From assembly GCA_963802765.1 (NCBI GenBank), contig CAWDJZ010000013.1, positions 62,001-126,000 on the forward strand: a DNA stretch of 64,000 bases. The letters run 5' to 3'. Below the pieces are notes generated by a model, which did no database searches, had not been told where the DNA came from, and worked only from the letters and a program-made list of their open reading frames with translations. Below, one piece after another: positions 16,475-23,693 of this stretch. Source of the stretch: Gaiellasilicea sp963802765 (GTDB lineage: Bacteria; Actinomycetota; Thermoleophilia; Gaiellales; Gaiellaceae). Position 1 is the first letter of the stretch; every line of letters begins with the position of its first letter. A program made the position numbers and the translations under genes.

Positions 16475-17017
16475 AGGTCGGCGAGCACCTCCTCCGCCCA
16501 GTCGATCGACCCCCGAGTCGACCGCAGCCCGAGCTCGAGCAGGTAGCGGTGGTAGCGGTCGTTGCCGCGACCGGTGTTCGAGTGCTCCAGCTCCTCGAGC
16601 TCCGCCAGGCGCCGGCGGAGGTCCTCCACGTGCTGCTCCAGGTGCCGGCGCAGAACGTCGTGCGTCGTCAGGCCGCCGAGGAAGACCTTGAGGTGGACGG
16701 TATCCGCGGTCGCCCCCGGCTCCACTGTCTCCAGCCACGCCTGAACGGCTGCACTGGCCGGCGTCGCTGATCGCGTAGAGCTGCTTGTCCGGGCGACCGG
16801 ACTGGCGCACCTGCCGGCCGTGCGCGAGCCCGTCGGCGGCGAGCCGCGGCAGGACCGCGTAGAGACGGCTCTTCGCCGGTGCCCACACGTGGCCGATCGA
16901 GCGCGAGACGCGCCGGTGCAGGTCGTATCCGGAGAGCTCGCCCTCCATCGCGAGCAGCGCGAGCACGGCCGCCTCCGTCGTCGTCAGTGTCCGGGCCGCG
17001 GTCCGCGTCGCGCTCAT
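16471..17017 (-). CDS. PadR-family transcriptional regulator (frame broken near 16756)
   Basis: The N-terminal winged helix is typical: TTTEAAVLALLAMEGELSGYDLHRRVSRSIGHVWAPAKSRLYAVLPRLAADGLAHGRQVRQSGRPDKQLYAISDAGQ. After 'DAGQ' one extra base shifts the frame. The continuation (AAVQAWLETVEPGATADTVHLKVFLGGLTTHDVLRRHLEQHVEDLRRRL) is the C-terminal coiled dimerisation region (PadR_C). The total length is 1 modulo 3. A palindrome lies 16-32 bp upstream of the ATG, suggesting autoregulation. It is translationally coupled to the S41 lipoprotein, which it probably controls. Confidence 0.85.
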
Positions 17018-17049
17018 TAGTCCTGACGGTACTAGTCCTGTCAGGACTA
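17018..17049. promoter_or_regulatory. Probable PadR operator in its own promoter
   Basis: The perfect 17-bp palindrome TAGTCCTGTCAGGACTA (17033-17049) is preceded by a second, imperfect half-repeat TAGTCCTGACGG (17018-17029). Both sit immediately 5' of the PadR start codon (17017). Paired inverted sites in front of a regulator gene are typical of autorepression; binding is not proven. Confidence 0.65.
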
Positions 17050-17065
17050 TGCCGTTACGCCGGGG

Positions 17066-17927
17066 TTAAGGCACGAGCACCGAGACCGCGCCCCGCTCGG
17101 CCTCGAGGACGACCTCGGTGACGTCGCCCACGTCCTCGCCGTCCAGCTGATGCGGCATCGGGGCGTCGCAGCGGATCTCGATCCGATCTCGGTCGTGCAG
17201 CAGGAGTAACGGGAGCCGGGTGTGCCCGGTCAGGACGTAGCGCACGGCTCCCGCCAGGTCGCGGGCGCGGAATGAGCGCGGCCCGATCGCGTCGAGCCCG
17301 CCCTCGAGCGCGGCGCCGCGCGGCAACCGCAGCGGCAGCCGGCCGACGTAGCTGTACGGGTCGCTGTTGGCGACGAGGGCGAATGCCGCGCGGCCGTGCC
17401 CCGCGACCTCGAGCGCCGGCTCGAACCGAACGCGATGCTCGGCCAGAGTTCGAACCGCGGTCAACAAGAATGCGAGGTCACCCGGCCGGCGTCCGTCCTC
17501 GTCGCGGCCGCGGGCGTCCATCCGCCGCACGAGCTCCGCGTCCAGCCCGACGCCCGCGGCGAAACCGAAGCGACGACCGTTCGAGCGGCCGAGCGAGATC
17601 CGGCGTTCCCGGCCCGTTGCGAGCGCGCGCGCCGCCTCGACCGGGTCGCGCGGCAGCCCGAGCGCGCGTGGCAGCACGCTGGTGCCACCGCCCGGCACGA
17701 AGCCGAGCACCGTCCCGGGCCGAACGCCGTTGAGCGCCTCGTTGAAGCCGCCGTCGCCGGAGAAGACGACCACGACGTCCGTCTCGGCGACCCGCGCCAG
17801 CTCCGTGGCATGTCCTGGCGTGCTCCGTGAACACGGTCTCGACAGAGCCGAGCGCTTGTGCGACGCGTTCGGCCAGCTCCGGCGTCACCCGGCTCGCCTT
17901 CGGGTTGACGAGAAGCGTCGCCCTCAC
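17066..17927 (-). CDS. Diacylglycerol/lipid kinase-family protein (frame broken near 17810)
   Basis: About 286 codons from the GTG at 17927. The N-terminus VRATLLVNPKASRVTPELAERVAQAL is the DAGK catalytic-domain opening (xxNPxA). After one extra base near 17810 the frame continues with VVVVFSGDGGFNEALNGVRPGTVLGFVPGGGTSVLPRALGLP, which holds the nucleotide-binding GDGG motif and the GGTxN-like loop (here GGTS). The C-terminal domain ends VVLEAERGAVSVLVP. Family members phosphorylate diacylglycerol, sphingosine or related lipids at the membrane. The GTG overlaps the TetR stop (GTGA), so the two are co-translated. Confidence 0.83.
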
Positions 17928-18511
17928 GCGGGACGGGTCGCGTAACCCCGGATGCCGTCGACGAGGATCGCGGCGAAGGAGTCGGCGAGCTCGTCGGTAT
18001 CGCGTCCCGGGGTCAGCCATGTATACGCCCAGTTCGCCGCGGAGAGGAGGAGCAGCACGGCGGCCGCGTCGTCGAGGTCGGTGCGCAGCTCCCCGTGCTC
18101 GCGGCCCTCGCGGAAGAGCGCCCGCAGCCGTTCCTCGTACCGGCGCCGTTCGGCGACGATCTCGTCGCGGCGCTCGCCCTCGAGGTACCGCCACTCGCGG
18201 ACGAAGACCGTTGCCACGTCGAGCTGCTCGGCGACGACGCGCAGGTGGGCCCGGAGCGCGAGTCTGATCCGCTCGGTGGCGCCAGCGCGCTCGGGCAATG
18301 CGTCGAGCCCCGCGTGGAACGCCGCGGCACCCTCGCGCATCGTCTCGTAGAGGAGCTCTTGCTTCGATTGCGTGAGCGAATAGAGCGAGCCTTTCTGGAC
18401 GCCCATCGCCTCTGCGAGGTCGCCCATCGACGTGCCGTGGTACCCCTTCTGCGCGAAGAGGCGGGCGGCCTGTCGGGTCAGCTCATGGCGGCGTGTGGCG
18501 ATACACTCAAT
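17924..18511 (-). CDS. TetR-family transcriptional regulator, no canonical start codon
   Basis: About 195 aa. The N-terminal HTH is standard: RRHELTRQAARLFAQKGYHGTSMGDLAEAMGVQKGSLYSLTQSKQELLYETM; the ligand domain follows (FVREWRYLEGERRDEIVAERRRYEERLRALFREG). There is no ATG, GTG or TTG in frame near the expected N-terminus. The first plausible initiators are ATT at 18511 (S-I-E-C-I-A-T-R-R-H context) or ATC six bases downstream of it. The 14-bp operator-like palindrome starts 2 bp upstream. It is divergent from paaA and is therefore a candidate repressor of the paa operon; sequence similarity to KstR/FadR-like subfamilies is only an impression. Confidence 0.84.
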   Translation of the reverse strand: MECIATRRHELTRQAARLFAQKGYHGTSMGDLAEAMGVQKGSLYSLTQSKQELLYETMREGAAAFHAGLDALPERAGATERIRLALRAHLRVVAEQLDVATVFVREWRYLEGERRDEIVAERRRYEERLRALFREGREHGELRTDLDDAAAVLLLLSAANWAYTWLTPGRDTDELADSFAAILVDGIRGYATRPA

Positions 18512-18512
18512 G

Positions 18513-18526
18513 CTAACGACCGTTAG
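18513..18526. promoter_or_regulatory. Probable TetR operator between tetR and paaA
   Basis: The palindrome CTAACGACCGTTAG (CTAAC / GTTAG arms) sits in the 31-bp gap between the TetR start and the paaA GTG start. A dimeric repressor here could block both divergent genes. CTAACN4GTTAG-type sites are common for TetR regulators of acyl-CoA metabolism; this is inferred from position and symmetry. Confidence 0.7.
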
Positions 18527-18542
18527 GTAGGGAGGCCAGACC

Positions 18543-19442
18543 GTGACACCACGCGAGCAGGAGTTTCTCGAGTACGTCCAGGGCGGCGGAGTCGTCGAGA
18601 CCGACGACTGGATGCCGGACGAGTACCGCGCCCGGCTGATCAAATTCATCGAGATGCACGGCAACTCCGAGCTGATGGGCGTGCTCCCCGAGCGCGACTG
18701 GATCCTGCGCGCTCCGACGTTGCAACGGAAGCTCGCGCTGACGGCGAAGATCCAGGACGAGGTCGGGCACTGCCAGCTGATCTACCGCGTCGTCGAGGAC
18801 CTCGGCAAGCCGCGGGAGCGCTGCCTCGACGACCTCATCTCCGGCAAGTCGAAGTTCCACAACGTCTTCCACTACCCCACGAAGAGCTGGGGCGACGTCG
18901 GCGTGATCGCGTGGCTCGTGGACGCGGCGGCGATCATCAGCCAGAAGGCGCTCCTCAAGTGCTCGTACGCGCCCTACGCGCGCGTGATGAAGAAGGTCTG
19001 CTGGGAGGAGTCGTTCCACATCCTCCACGGCCGCGACACGGTGCTGGCGATGGTGACCGGGACGCCCGAGCAGCGCGAGCTCGTGCAGGAGGCGCTCACG
19101 CGCTGGTGGGAGCCGCTGATGCACTTCCACGGGACCCGGATCCCGGCCGACGAGGATCCGATGGTGATCTGGCGGATCAAGAGCCAGGCCAACGAGGACG
19201 CGCGGCAGCAGTTCCTCGAGGGCTACGTGCCGCAGATCCTCGAGCTCGGCCTCGAGATTCCCGACCCGAAGCTGCGGCGCAACGATGACGGGATCTGGGA
19301 GTACACCGAGCCGGACTGGGACAAGCTGATCGCGGTCGTCACGGGCCACGGGCCTGCGTCGCAGGAGCGCCTCGCCTTCCGGCGGCTCTCGCGCGCCGAG
19401 GTCGACTGGGTCTCGAAGGTCGTCCTCGCGGAGGCCGCGTGA
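18543..19442 (+). CDS. paaA: 1,2-phenylacetyl-CoA epoxidase, catalytic subunit PaaA
   Basis: 299 aa from a GTG with the GGGAGG ribosome-binding site just upstream. PaaA is the di-iron subunit that epoxidises the ring of phenylacetyl-CoA. The carboxylate-bridged di-iron ligands sit in two E-x-x-H helices: KIQDEVGHCQLIYRVVEDLG and KKVCWEESFHILHGRDT. The flanking family sequence is strong (MPDEYRARLIKFIEMHGNSELMGVLPERDWI, AFRRLSRAEVDWVSKVVLAEAA). It is first in paaABCD and divergent from the TetR gene. A 150-bp palindromic element separates it from paaB. Confidence 0.95.
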   Translation: MTPREQEFLEYVQGGGVVETDDWMPDEYRARLIKFIEMHGNSELMGVLPERDWILRAPTLQRKLALTAKIQDEVGHCQLIYRVVEDLGKPRERCLDDLISGKSKFHNVFHYPTKSWGDVGVIAWLVDAAAIISQKALLKCSYAPYARVMKKVCWEESFHILHGRDTVLAMVTGTPEQRELVQEALTRWWEPLMHFHGTRIPADEDPMVIWRIKSQANEDARQQFLEGYVPQILELGLEIPDPKLRRNDDGIWEYTEPDWDKLIAVVTGHGPASQERLAFRRLSRAEVDWVSKVVLAEAA

Positions 19443-19446
19443 TGTT

Positions 19447-19597
19447 CCCGCGCTTCCTGGCGCGCTCCTCGCGGTGCGCGGCCGGAGAGGACAGTACGGA
19501 GGTACGGACTCGGAGAGCCGCGTGCCGCGAGGGGCGCGAGGCTGCGCCGGAGGCCGGCTTCGCCGGCCGGGAGGCGCAGCCGGCCAGGGAGCGCGGG
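19447..19597. repeat. 151-bp foldback element between paaA and paaB
   Basis: Terminal inverted repeats of 15 bp (CCCGCGCTTCCTGGC at 19447-19461; complement with one mismatch at 19583-19597) enclose a second pair of complementary arms (19461-19481 with about 19518-19540). They also enclose a strong nested hairpin at 19541-19580 (GCTGCGCC / GGCGCAGC with inner GGCCGGC / GCCGGCC). It starts 4 bp after the paaA stop, and its last base is the G of the probable paaB GTG start. It may be mobile or act as a structured intergenic RNA. Confidence 0.6.
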
Positions 19598-19878
19598 TGA
19601 TCTGGGAGGTCTTCCGGCAGGAGAGGAAGGGGCAGCCGTTCGTGCACGGCGGTTCGTTCCACGCGCCAGACAGGGCGTTCGCCGACGCGTACGCGCGCGA
19701 GTTCTACGCCCGGCGGCAGGAGTCGGTGGCGCTCTGGGTCGTCCCGCGCGAGGCGATCGCGGCGATCGAGGAGTTCCCGGACGAGTTCGACCTCAAGTAC
19801 CGCCGCGTCGACGGCTACTCGATCAAGGCTCGGCTGAAGGAGGCGCGTGAGCGAGCGGGCACGGCGACACCGGAGTGA
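19597..19878 (+). CDS. paaB: 1,2-phenylacetyl-CoA epoxidase subunit PaaB
   Basis: 93 aa, the usual PaaB length, from the GTG at 19597 (VIWEVFRQERKGQPFVHGGSFHAPDRAFADAYAREFYARRQESVALWVVPREAI). The longer open frame upstream runs through the foldback element and has no family similarity. PaaB bridges PaaAC units and is needed for complex formation. The sequence ends KARLKEARERAGTATPE. Two copies of the 23-bp palindrome follow in the gap to paaC. Confidence 0.9.
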   Translation: MIWEVFRQERKGQPFVHGGSFHAPDRAFADAYAREFYARRQESVALWVVPREAIAAIEEFPDEFDLKYRRVDGYSIKARLKEARERAGTATPE

Positions 19879-19880
19879 GC

Positions 19881-19899
19881 TTGTGTTGAAACAACACAA
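19881..19899. repeat. Palindromic repeat, copy 3 (paaB-paaC gap)
   Basis: TTGTGTTG and CAACACAA arms around AAA, starting 2 bp after the paaB stop. The left arm extends to GCTTGTGTTG as in the other copies, while the right arm ends AATC. Confidence 0.75.
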
Positions 19900-19946
19900 T
19901 CCCCGCCGACGTCCCACGAACGCACCGCTCCTCCGCGCGAGGGCGC

Positions 19947-19969
19947 GCTTGTGTTGAACCAACACAAGC
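19947..19969. repeat. 23-bp palindromic repeat, copy 4 (upstream of paaC)
   Basis: Perfect arms GCTTGTGTTG and CAACACAAGC around AAC, 13 bp before the paaC start. Its right flank CTTCCGGG resembles the coding-strand flank of copy 1, and its left flank CGCGCTTGTG that of copy 2. It also lies where a ribosome-binding region would be expected. Confidence 0.8.
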
Positions 19970-19982
19970 CTTCCGGGAGCGC

Positions 19983-20636
19983 ATGGTGACCGGAACCGCG
20001 CGCGCGGAGCTCCTCCTCGAGCTCGCCGACGACGAGCTGATCCTCGGCTGGCGCAACTCGGAGTGGACGGGGATCGCGCCGTTCCTCGAGGAGGACGTCG
20101 CGTTCTCGTCGATCGCGCAGAACGAGATCGGGCACGCGCGGGCGCTGTACGACCTGGCGGCCGAGGAGCTCGGCACAGACGCCGACGCGCTCGCGTTCGA
20201 CCGCCGGCCCGAGGAGTACCGCTGTGCACAGCTCGTGCAGCTGCGCCTCGTGCCGGATTGGGCGCGCACGATCGCCCGGCACGTCCTCTACGAGACCGCC
20301 GACGCGATCCGGATCGCGCACCTGAAGGAGCACGAGGACGAGGCACTGGCCGGGATCGCTGCGAAGATCGACCGCGAGGAGGTCTACCACCGCCTGCACG
20401 CCGAGATGTGGCTCGAGCGGCTGCGGAACGAGCCGCGCTACCGTCAGGCGGTCGACGAGCTCTGGCCCTACGCGCTCGGCGTCCTCGCATCCGAGCTGCG
20501 GCCGGCGCTGGCGGAGCGGGTCGGCCGGGACGAGGTGGAAGCGGTTGAGCGCGGCACCCCGGGCGAGGAGTTCGCGGCGCTCTGGGAGGAGATGACGATG
20601 GTGCGGAGGTCCGCGCCGGTGGGCGCGCAATGGTGA
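19983..20636 (+). CDS. paaC: 1,2-phenylacetyl-CoA epoxidase subunit PaaC
   Basis: 217 aa, structural partner of PaaA with a ferritin-like fold. Recognisable stretches are LLELADDELILGWRNSEWTGIAPFLEEDVAFSSIAQNEIGHARALYDLAAEELG and IDREEVYHRLHAEMWLERL. The start is the ATG at 19983. It overlaps paaD by 7 bp. Family PaaC proteins are often slightly longer; the shorter C-terminus is within the normal range. Confidence 0.92.
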   Translation: MVTGTARAELLLELADDELILGWRNSEWTGIAPFLEEDVAFSSIAQNEIGHARALYDLAAEELGTDADALAFDRRPEEYRCAQLVQLRLVPDWARTIARHVLYETADAIRIAHLKEHEDEALAGIAAKIDREEVYHRLHAEMWLERLRNEPRYRQAVDELWPYALGVLASELRPALAERVGRDEVEAVERGTPGEEFAALWEEMTMVRRSAPVGAQW

Positions 20637-21115
20637 CCGCCGAGCGCGTCTGGGAGGCCCTGGCCGAGATCCCCGATCCGGAGATCCCGGTCGTCTCGCT
20701 CGTCGATCTCGGCGTCGTCAAGGACGTCGCCGTCGAGGGCGAGCGCGTGCGGATCGAGTTCACCCCGACGTTCATGGGCTGCCCGGCGCTCGACGTGATG
20801 CGCCGCCAGATGGAGGAGGCGATCGCTGCGATCGGCGGTGAGCCGCAGGTCGACGTCCTCCTCGACGACTCCTGGTCGACCGACCGGATCACGCCGGCGG
20901 GCCGCGAGAAGCTCCGCGAGGCCGGGTTCGCACCGCCGACGCCGCGCGCGGAGGCGCCGACCGCGCTCGTGCAGCTCCAGCGGGCCGTGCACCGCTGCCC
21001 CTACTGCGGCTCGACGAAGACGAGGCTCGAGAACATCTTCGGCCCGACTCCGTGCCGCTCGCTGCGCTACTGCGAGAGCTGCAGGCAGCCGTTCGAGCAG
21101 TTCAAGACGATCTAG
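20630..21115 (+). CDS. paaD: Phenylacetate degradation protein PaaD (MIP18-like iron-sulfur assembly factor)
   Basis: 161 aa. An N-terminal MIP18/DUF59 domain (EIPDPEIPVVSLVDLGVVKDVAVEG, FTPTFMGCPALDVM) is followed by a C-terminal zinc ribbon with CPYCGS and CESC pairs. PaaD is believed to help assemble the iron-sulfur centre of the PaaE reductase or the di-iron site. paaE, paaG, paaZ and paaK are not adjacent; the locus is only paaABCD and ends here. The enoyl-CoA hydratases at 58-61 kb are too distant to assign to the pathway. Confidence 0.92.
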   Translation: MVTAERVWEALAEIPDPEIPVVSLVDLGVVKDVAVEGERVRIEFTPTFMGCPALDVMRRQMEEAIAAIGGEPQVDVLLDDSWSTDRITPAGREKLREAGFAPPTPRAEAPTALVQLQRAVHRCPYCGSTKTRLENIFGPTPCRSLRYCESCRQPFEQFKTI

Positions 21116-21442
21116 CGAGTGTTTTCAGGTAGCAGTTCTGCGCGTTTTCAGGTTTGTGCATCGAAATGCCGGGATGCGCTCGTGCGCGGAGTCGTCCTGC
21201 CCGACCCAGCACACAGTGACGCGGCTCCGGCGACTCACCGGACGGAACAGACGGCGCGCTCGACGGCGCAGGAACATTGGGAACATGGCGGCCGCTACTC
21301 TCGAGACGGCTCCTACTTCACATTGTTGGCGCCCTCGCCGACGACGGGTTGAGGAGGGCAGCGGCTGGAGTAACCTGGCGTACGACCTATCGGCTGCGGC
21401 GTTCAGGAAGGGATTGGCTATCTCCAGGGAAGGAGTCGCAGC
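21116..21442. other. Intergenic region between paaD and the RHH-Hcp gene
   Basis: 327 bp without a credible gene. Base composition is visibly less GC-rich than the flanks. The left end has a direct repeat GTTTTCAGGT (listed separately). The right end carries the GGAAGGAG ribosome-binding site for the gene at 21443. No tRNA or clear terminator hairpin was recognised, although termination of paa and the promoter of the next gene must lie here. Confidence 0.6.
21121..21153. repeat. Direct repeat GTTTTCAGGT x2
   Basis: Identical 10-mers at 21121-21130 and 21144-21153 with 23-bp spacing, about two helical turns, just after the paaD stop and ~300 bp before the RHH-Hcp start. Such phased repeats can be activator or repressor sites; this may be chance. 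Confidence 0.4.
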
Positions 21443-22024
21443 ATGGCTAGGAGGAACATGCCGTTGAGGCTGTCGGCCGAGCAGGCCGACAGGCTCGAGG
21501 CGGTCGCACGGGCAGAAGGGATCAGCGTCTCGGATGCTGTCCGGGAGGCGATCGAGGAGCACATCGACCGCAATCGCAAGGATGCACGGCCACCGGCGGG
21601 GCAAGCGGTGGGCCAGCTCGTGATCAAGGGGAAGACGATCCCGATTCTCAGCTACTCGGTCGGCGCATCGAATCCCGCCACGATCGCGGTCGGCGGCGGG
21701 GGAGTTGGGGCGGGCAAGGCCAATTTCTCCTCGCTCAACATGATGAAGGAGGTCGACGCCACTTCAGCGGCGCTGTTCAAGGCGCTGGCGACGGGGGAGC
21801 ACTTCAAGGAGGCGACACTCACGGCGCACTGGGGATCGGGCGCTACGGCCGCGACCATGAGCTACAAGCTGGAGAGCGTGGTCGTGGAGAGCGTTCAACA
21901 GAGCGGTGGCGGCGGTACTCCGGCCGAGTCCTTGTCGCTGGCCTTCGCCAAGATGACATGGAAGTACACGGATCCGTCCGGCACCACGAGCGGAAGCTGG
22001 GATCTGAGCGCCAACAAGCCGTAA
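21443..22024 (+). CDS. Fusion of ribbon-helix-helix DNA-binding domain to Hcp-type tube protein
   Basis: 193 aa. Residues 6-47 (MPLRLSAEQADRLEAVARAEG then ISVSDAVREAIEEHIDRN) form a CopG/Arc-type ribbon-helix-helix. From about residue 57 the protein is an Hcp1-family ring subunit: QLVIKGKTIPILSYSVGASNP, GAGKANFSSLNMMKEVDATS, LFKALATGEHFKEATLTAHWG, VVVESVQQSGGGG, LSLAFAKMTWKY. Hcp normally makes hexameric rings stacked into a T6SS tube. No other T6SS gene is present, but a complete eCIS locus lies face to face with it. A DNA-binding domain on a tube subunit is unusual. It could be an autoregulator, a DNA-loading adaptor or an eCIS cargo, all of which are inference. The start has a GGAAGGAG site. 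Confidence 0.82.
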   Translation: MARRNMPLRLSAEQADRLEAVARAEGISVSDAVREAIEEHIDRNRKDARPPAGQAVGQLVIKGKTIPILSYSVGASNPATIAVGGGGVGAGKANFSSLNMMKEVDATSAALFKALATGEHFKEATLTAHWGSGATAATMSYKLESVVVESVQQSGGGGTPAESLSLAFAKMTWKYTDPSGTTSGSWDLSANKP

Positions 22025-22136
22025 GCCTGTTCGGATTTACGGACGGGCGCTACGGGATCAAGCGCATCGATGACCGGCGTCAAACAGGCGCTTCAAAACC
22101 TGAACACACTCCCCGAGTCGCCGAGCGCCTGGTTGC

Positions 22137-23573
22137 TCAGGCCCGTCGAATCTCGTTCGCGACTCCCGTGATCTTGTCCGCGTACTTCGGGTCCATCGCC
22201 CACGTCTTGCTCAGGCCCTTCAGTTTCGTCGCAACCCCGAAGCGGTTGTCCGGCAACGGACGCACCTTCAGCGCGTCGGCCACGAGCTTGCGCTGTGCGT
22301 CCGTGCCCGCTTCCTTCGGGAGCGCGTAGGCCAGCAGCCGTCCGACGTGCGCGGAGACGGCCTTGTCCCAGTTCGAGAACTTGACGCCCTCGCCGGGCTT
22401 GCCGGTGACGCCGATGCCGGCCGGGTTCCGCTTCGGCGGCTGCGACCAGTCCGACATCAGGTTCCCCGTCTCGAGCACCATCTGGCTGACGACGAGCAGC
22501 GGGTCGAGACCCGCCGTCTTGCAAGCCGCGTTGTACTTCTTGAGGATGTCGCTGACGTCGGCGTCGCTGTAGCCGCCGTGCTGGTGCGCGAGCATGTACC
22601 GCTCGAGGGTCTTCAGCGTCACCCGCGGCGGCGCCAGGAGCTCGGTCTCGACCGTCACCGGTTGGTCGGCGGGCTCCGGCTTCGGCTCCTCTGGCTTCGG
22701 CGTCGGCCTGGGCGTCTCGACGCCCTTGAAGATCTTCTGCAGCCGCTCGAGTGCCTCGAACCACTGGGCGGGAATCTTCGCCGGCGCGCTCCGCGGGCGC
22801 TCCTCCTTCTTCGCGCCCTGGCGCCGCCACTCGGCCCAGTCGAGGAATGTGTCCTGGGGGCCGATCAGGTTTGCGATCCGGTCGACCTGCGCCGCGGCCT
22901 CCCAGGCGGTCTCCGGGATCCGAGTCGGAAGGTGAGCCGGGCGCTGCTTCTTGTCCCCGTTCAGCGCGAGACGCCAGTGGATGAAGTCCATCAGCCAGTC
23001 CGGCGTCTCGTCCTTCACGGCCACCTTGGGGACGGTCCCCGCTTTCACCACCCACGGCTGCGGCGTCACGTCGAGCCACTTCCGCAGGTCGGGGCCGGGG
23101 CACGTCGACCCCGTGAAGAAGCCGTGCGGCTTGACGAGAGGGCCGGCACCCTGCTCCTGCCACATCCTGATCACCTCGGCGATCACCGGCAGGGCCTCCT
23201 TGGTGACCGGCCGGCCGTCCTTCTCCCCGCCCATGTAGACGACTGCGGCGTACTCCTGATTTCCCCGGGTCGTGCCGTTCGCGCCGGTCTGCACGCCGAA
23301 GCCGCGCAGGGTGTACGCGACGCCGTGCGGGCAGACGGCGTGGTTGTAGCCGATGTCGTTGGCTCCGTCGGTCGTGCCCAGACCGCCCGGGCCCATGTGC
23401 CCGTTCTGGACGCCGCGCAGCAACGCCGCACAGCCGTCGTGCGAGGCTGCGGCGCTCGGGCTACCGAACCAGTGCACTGCGACCCCGGCCAGCGTGGACG
23501 GGTCTTTCTTCGTCACCTGCCGCGGCGACCTCGCCCCCCAGGCCTGACGACTAACGAACTCCAGTGGTGCCAT
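22137..23573 (-). CDS. Two-domain peptidoglycan hydrolase of the eCIS locus (amidase plus glucosaminidase-like)
   Basis: 478 aa. The N-terminal ~170 residues form an N-acetylmuramoyl-L-alanine amidase/PGRP domain: FVSRQAWGARSP, VAVHWFGSP (zinc His), GYNHAVCPHGVAYTLRG, and KPHGFFTGSTCPGPDL (zinc His and Cys). A helical, proline-rich linker (RPTPKPEEPKPEP) follows. The C-terminal ~150 residues resemble a glucosaminidase/transglycosylase domain (LLVVSQMVLETGNLMSDWS, NPAGIGVTGKPGEGVKFSNWDKAVSAHVGRLLAYA). It is the last eCIS gene, convergent with the Hcp fusion. A likely role is particle release or target wall breach; no signal peptide is present. Confidence 0.8.
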   Translation of the reverse strand: MAPLEFVSRQAWGARSPRQVTKKDPSTLAGVAVHWFGSPSAAASHDGCAALLRGVQNGHMGPGGLGTTDGANDIGYNHAVCPHGVAYTLRGFGVQTGANGTTRGNQEYAAVVYMGGEKDGRPVTKEALPVIAEVIRMWQEQGAGPLVKPHGFFTGSTCPGPDLRKWLDVTPQPWVVKAGTVPKVAVKDETPDWLMDFIHWRLALNGDKKQRPAHLPTRIPETAWEAAAQVDRIANLIGPQDTFLDWAEWRRQGAKKEERPRSAPAKIPAQWFEALERLQKIFKGVETPRPTPKPEEPKPEPADQPVTVETELLAPPRVTLKTLERYMLAHQHGGYSDADVSDILKKYNAACKTAGLDPLLVVSQMVLETGNLMSDWSQPPKRNPAGIGVTGKPGEGVKFSNWDKAVSAHVGRLLAYALPKEAGTDAQRKLVADALKVRPLPDNRFGVATKLKGLSKTWAMDPKYADKITGVANEIRRA

Positions 23574-23619
23574 CGTGTCCGCCTCCTTCTTCGATCTGCC
23601 GGCCGCAGGCGGCGTTGGA

Positions 23620-23648
23620 CCGTGAAGAGGGCCCCACCGCCCTCACGG
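23620..23648. terminator. Hairpin in the gap before the lysin gene
   Basis: CCGTGA...GGGC (23620-23632) pairs with GCCCTCACGG (23639-23648) with a small bulge. It sits in the 120-bp gap between the coiled-coil gene and the lysin on the minus strand, the largest gap in this part of the locus. It could be an attenuating terminator that lowers lysin expression; no T tract. Confidence 0.35.
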
Positions 23649-23693
23649 CCACGAGACGACCGGCGCGGCTGCGATCTTCCCGCTCAGCTCATT

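Noticed and set aside
11422..19969. The four palindromes as operators of one transcription factor
   Set aside because: Two are inside the E2 coding sequence in tolerant linkers and in different frames, which favours spread as a repeat element; kept only as an alternative.
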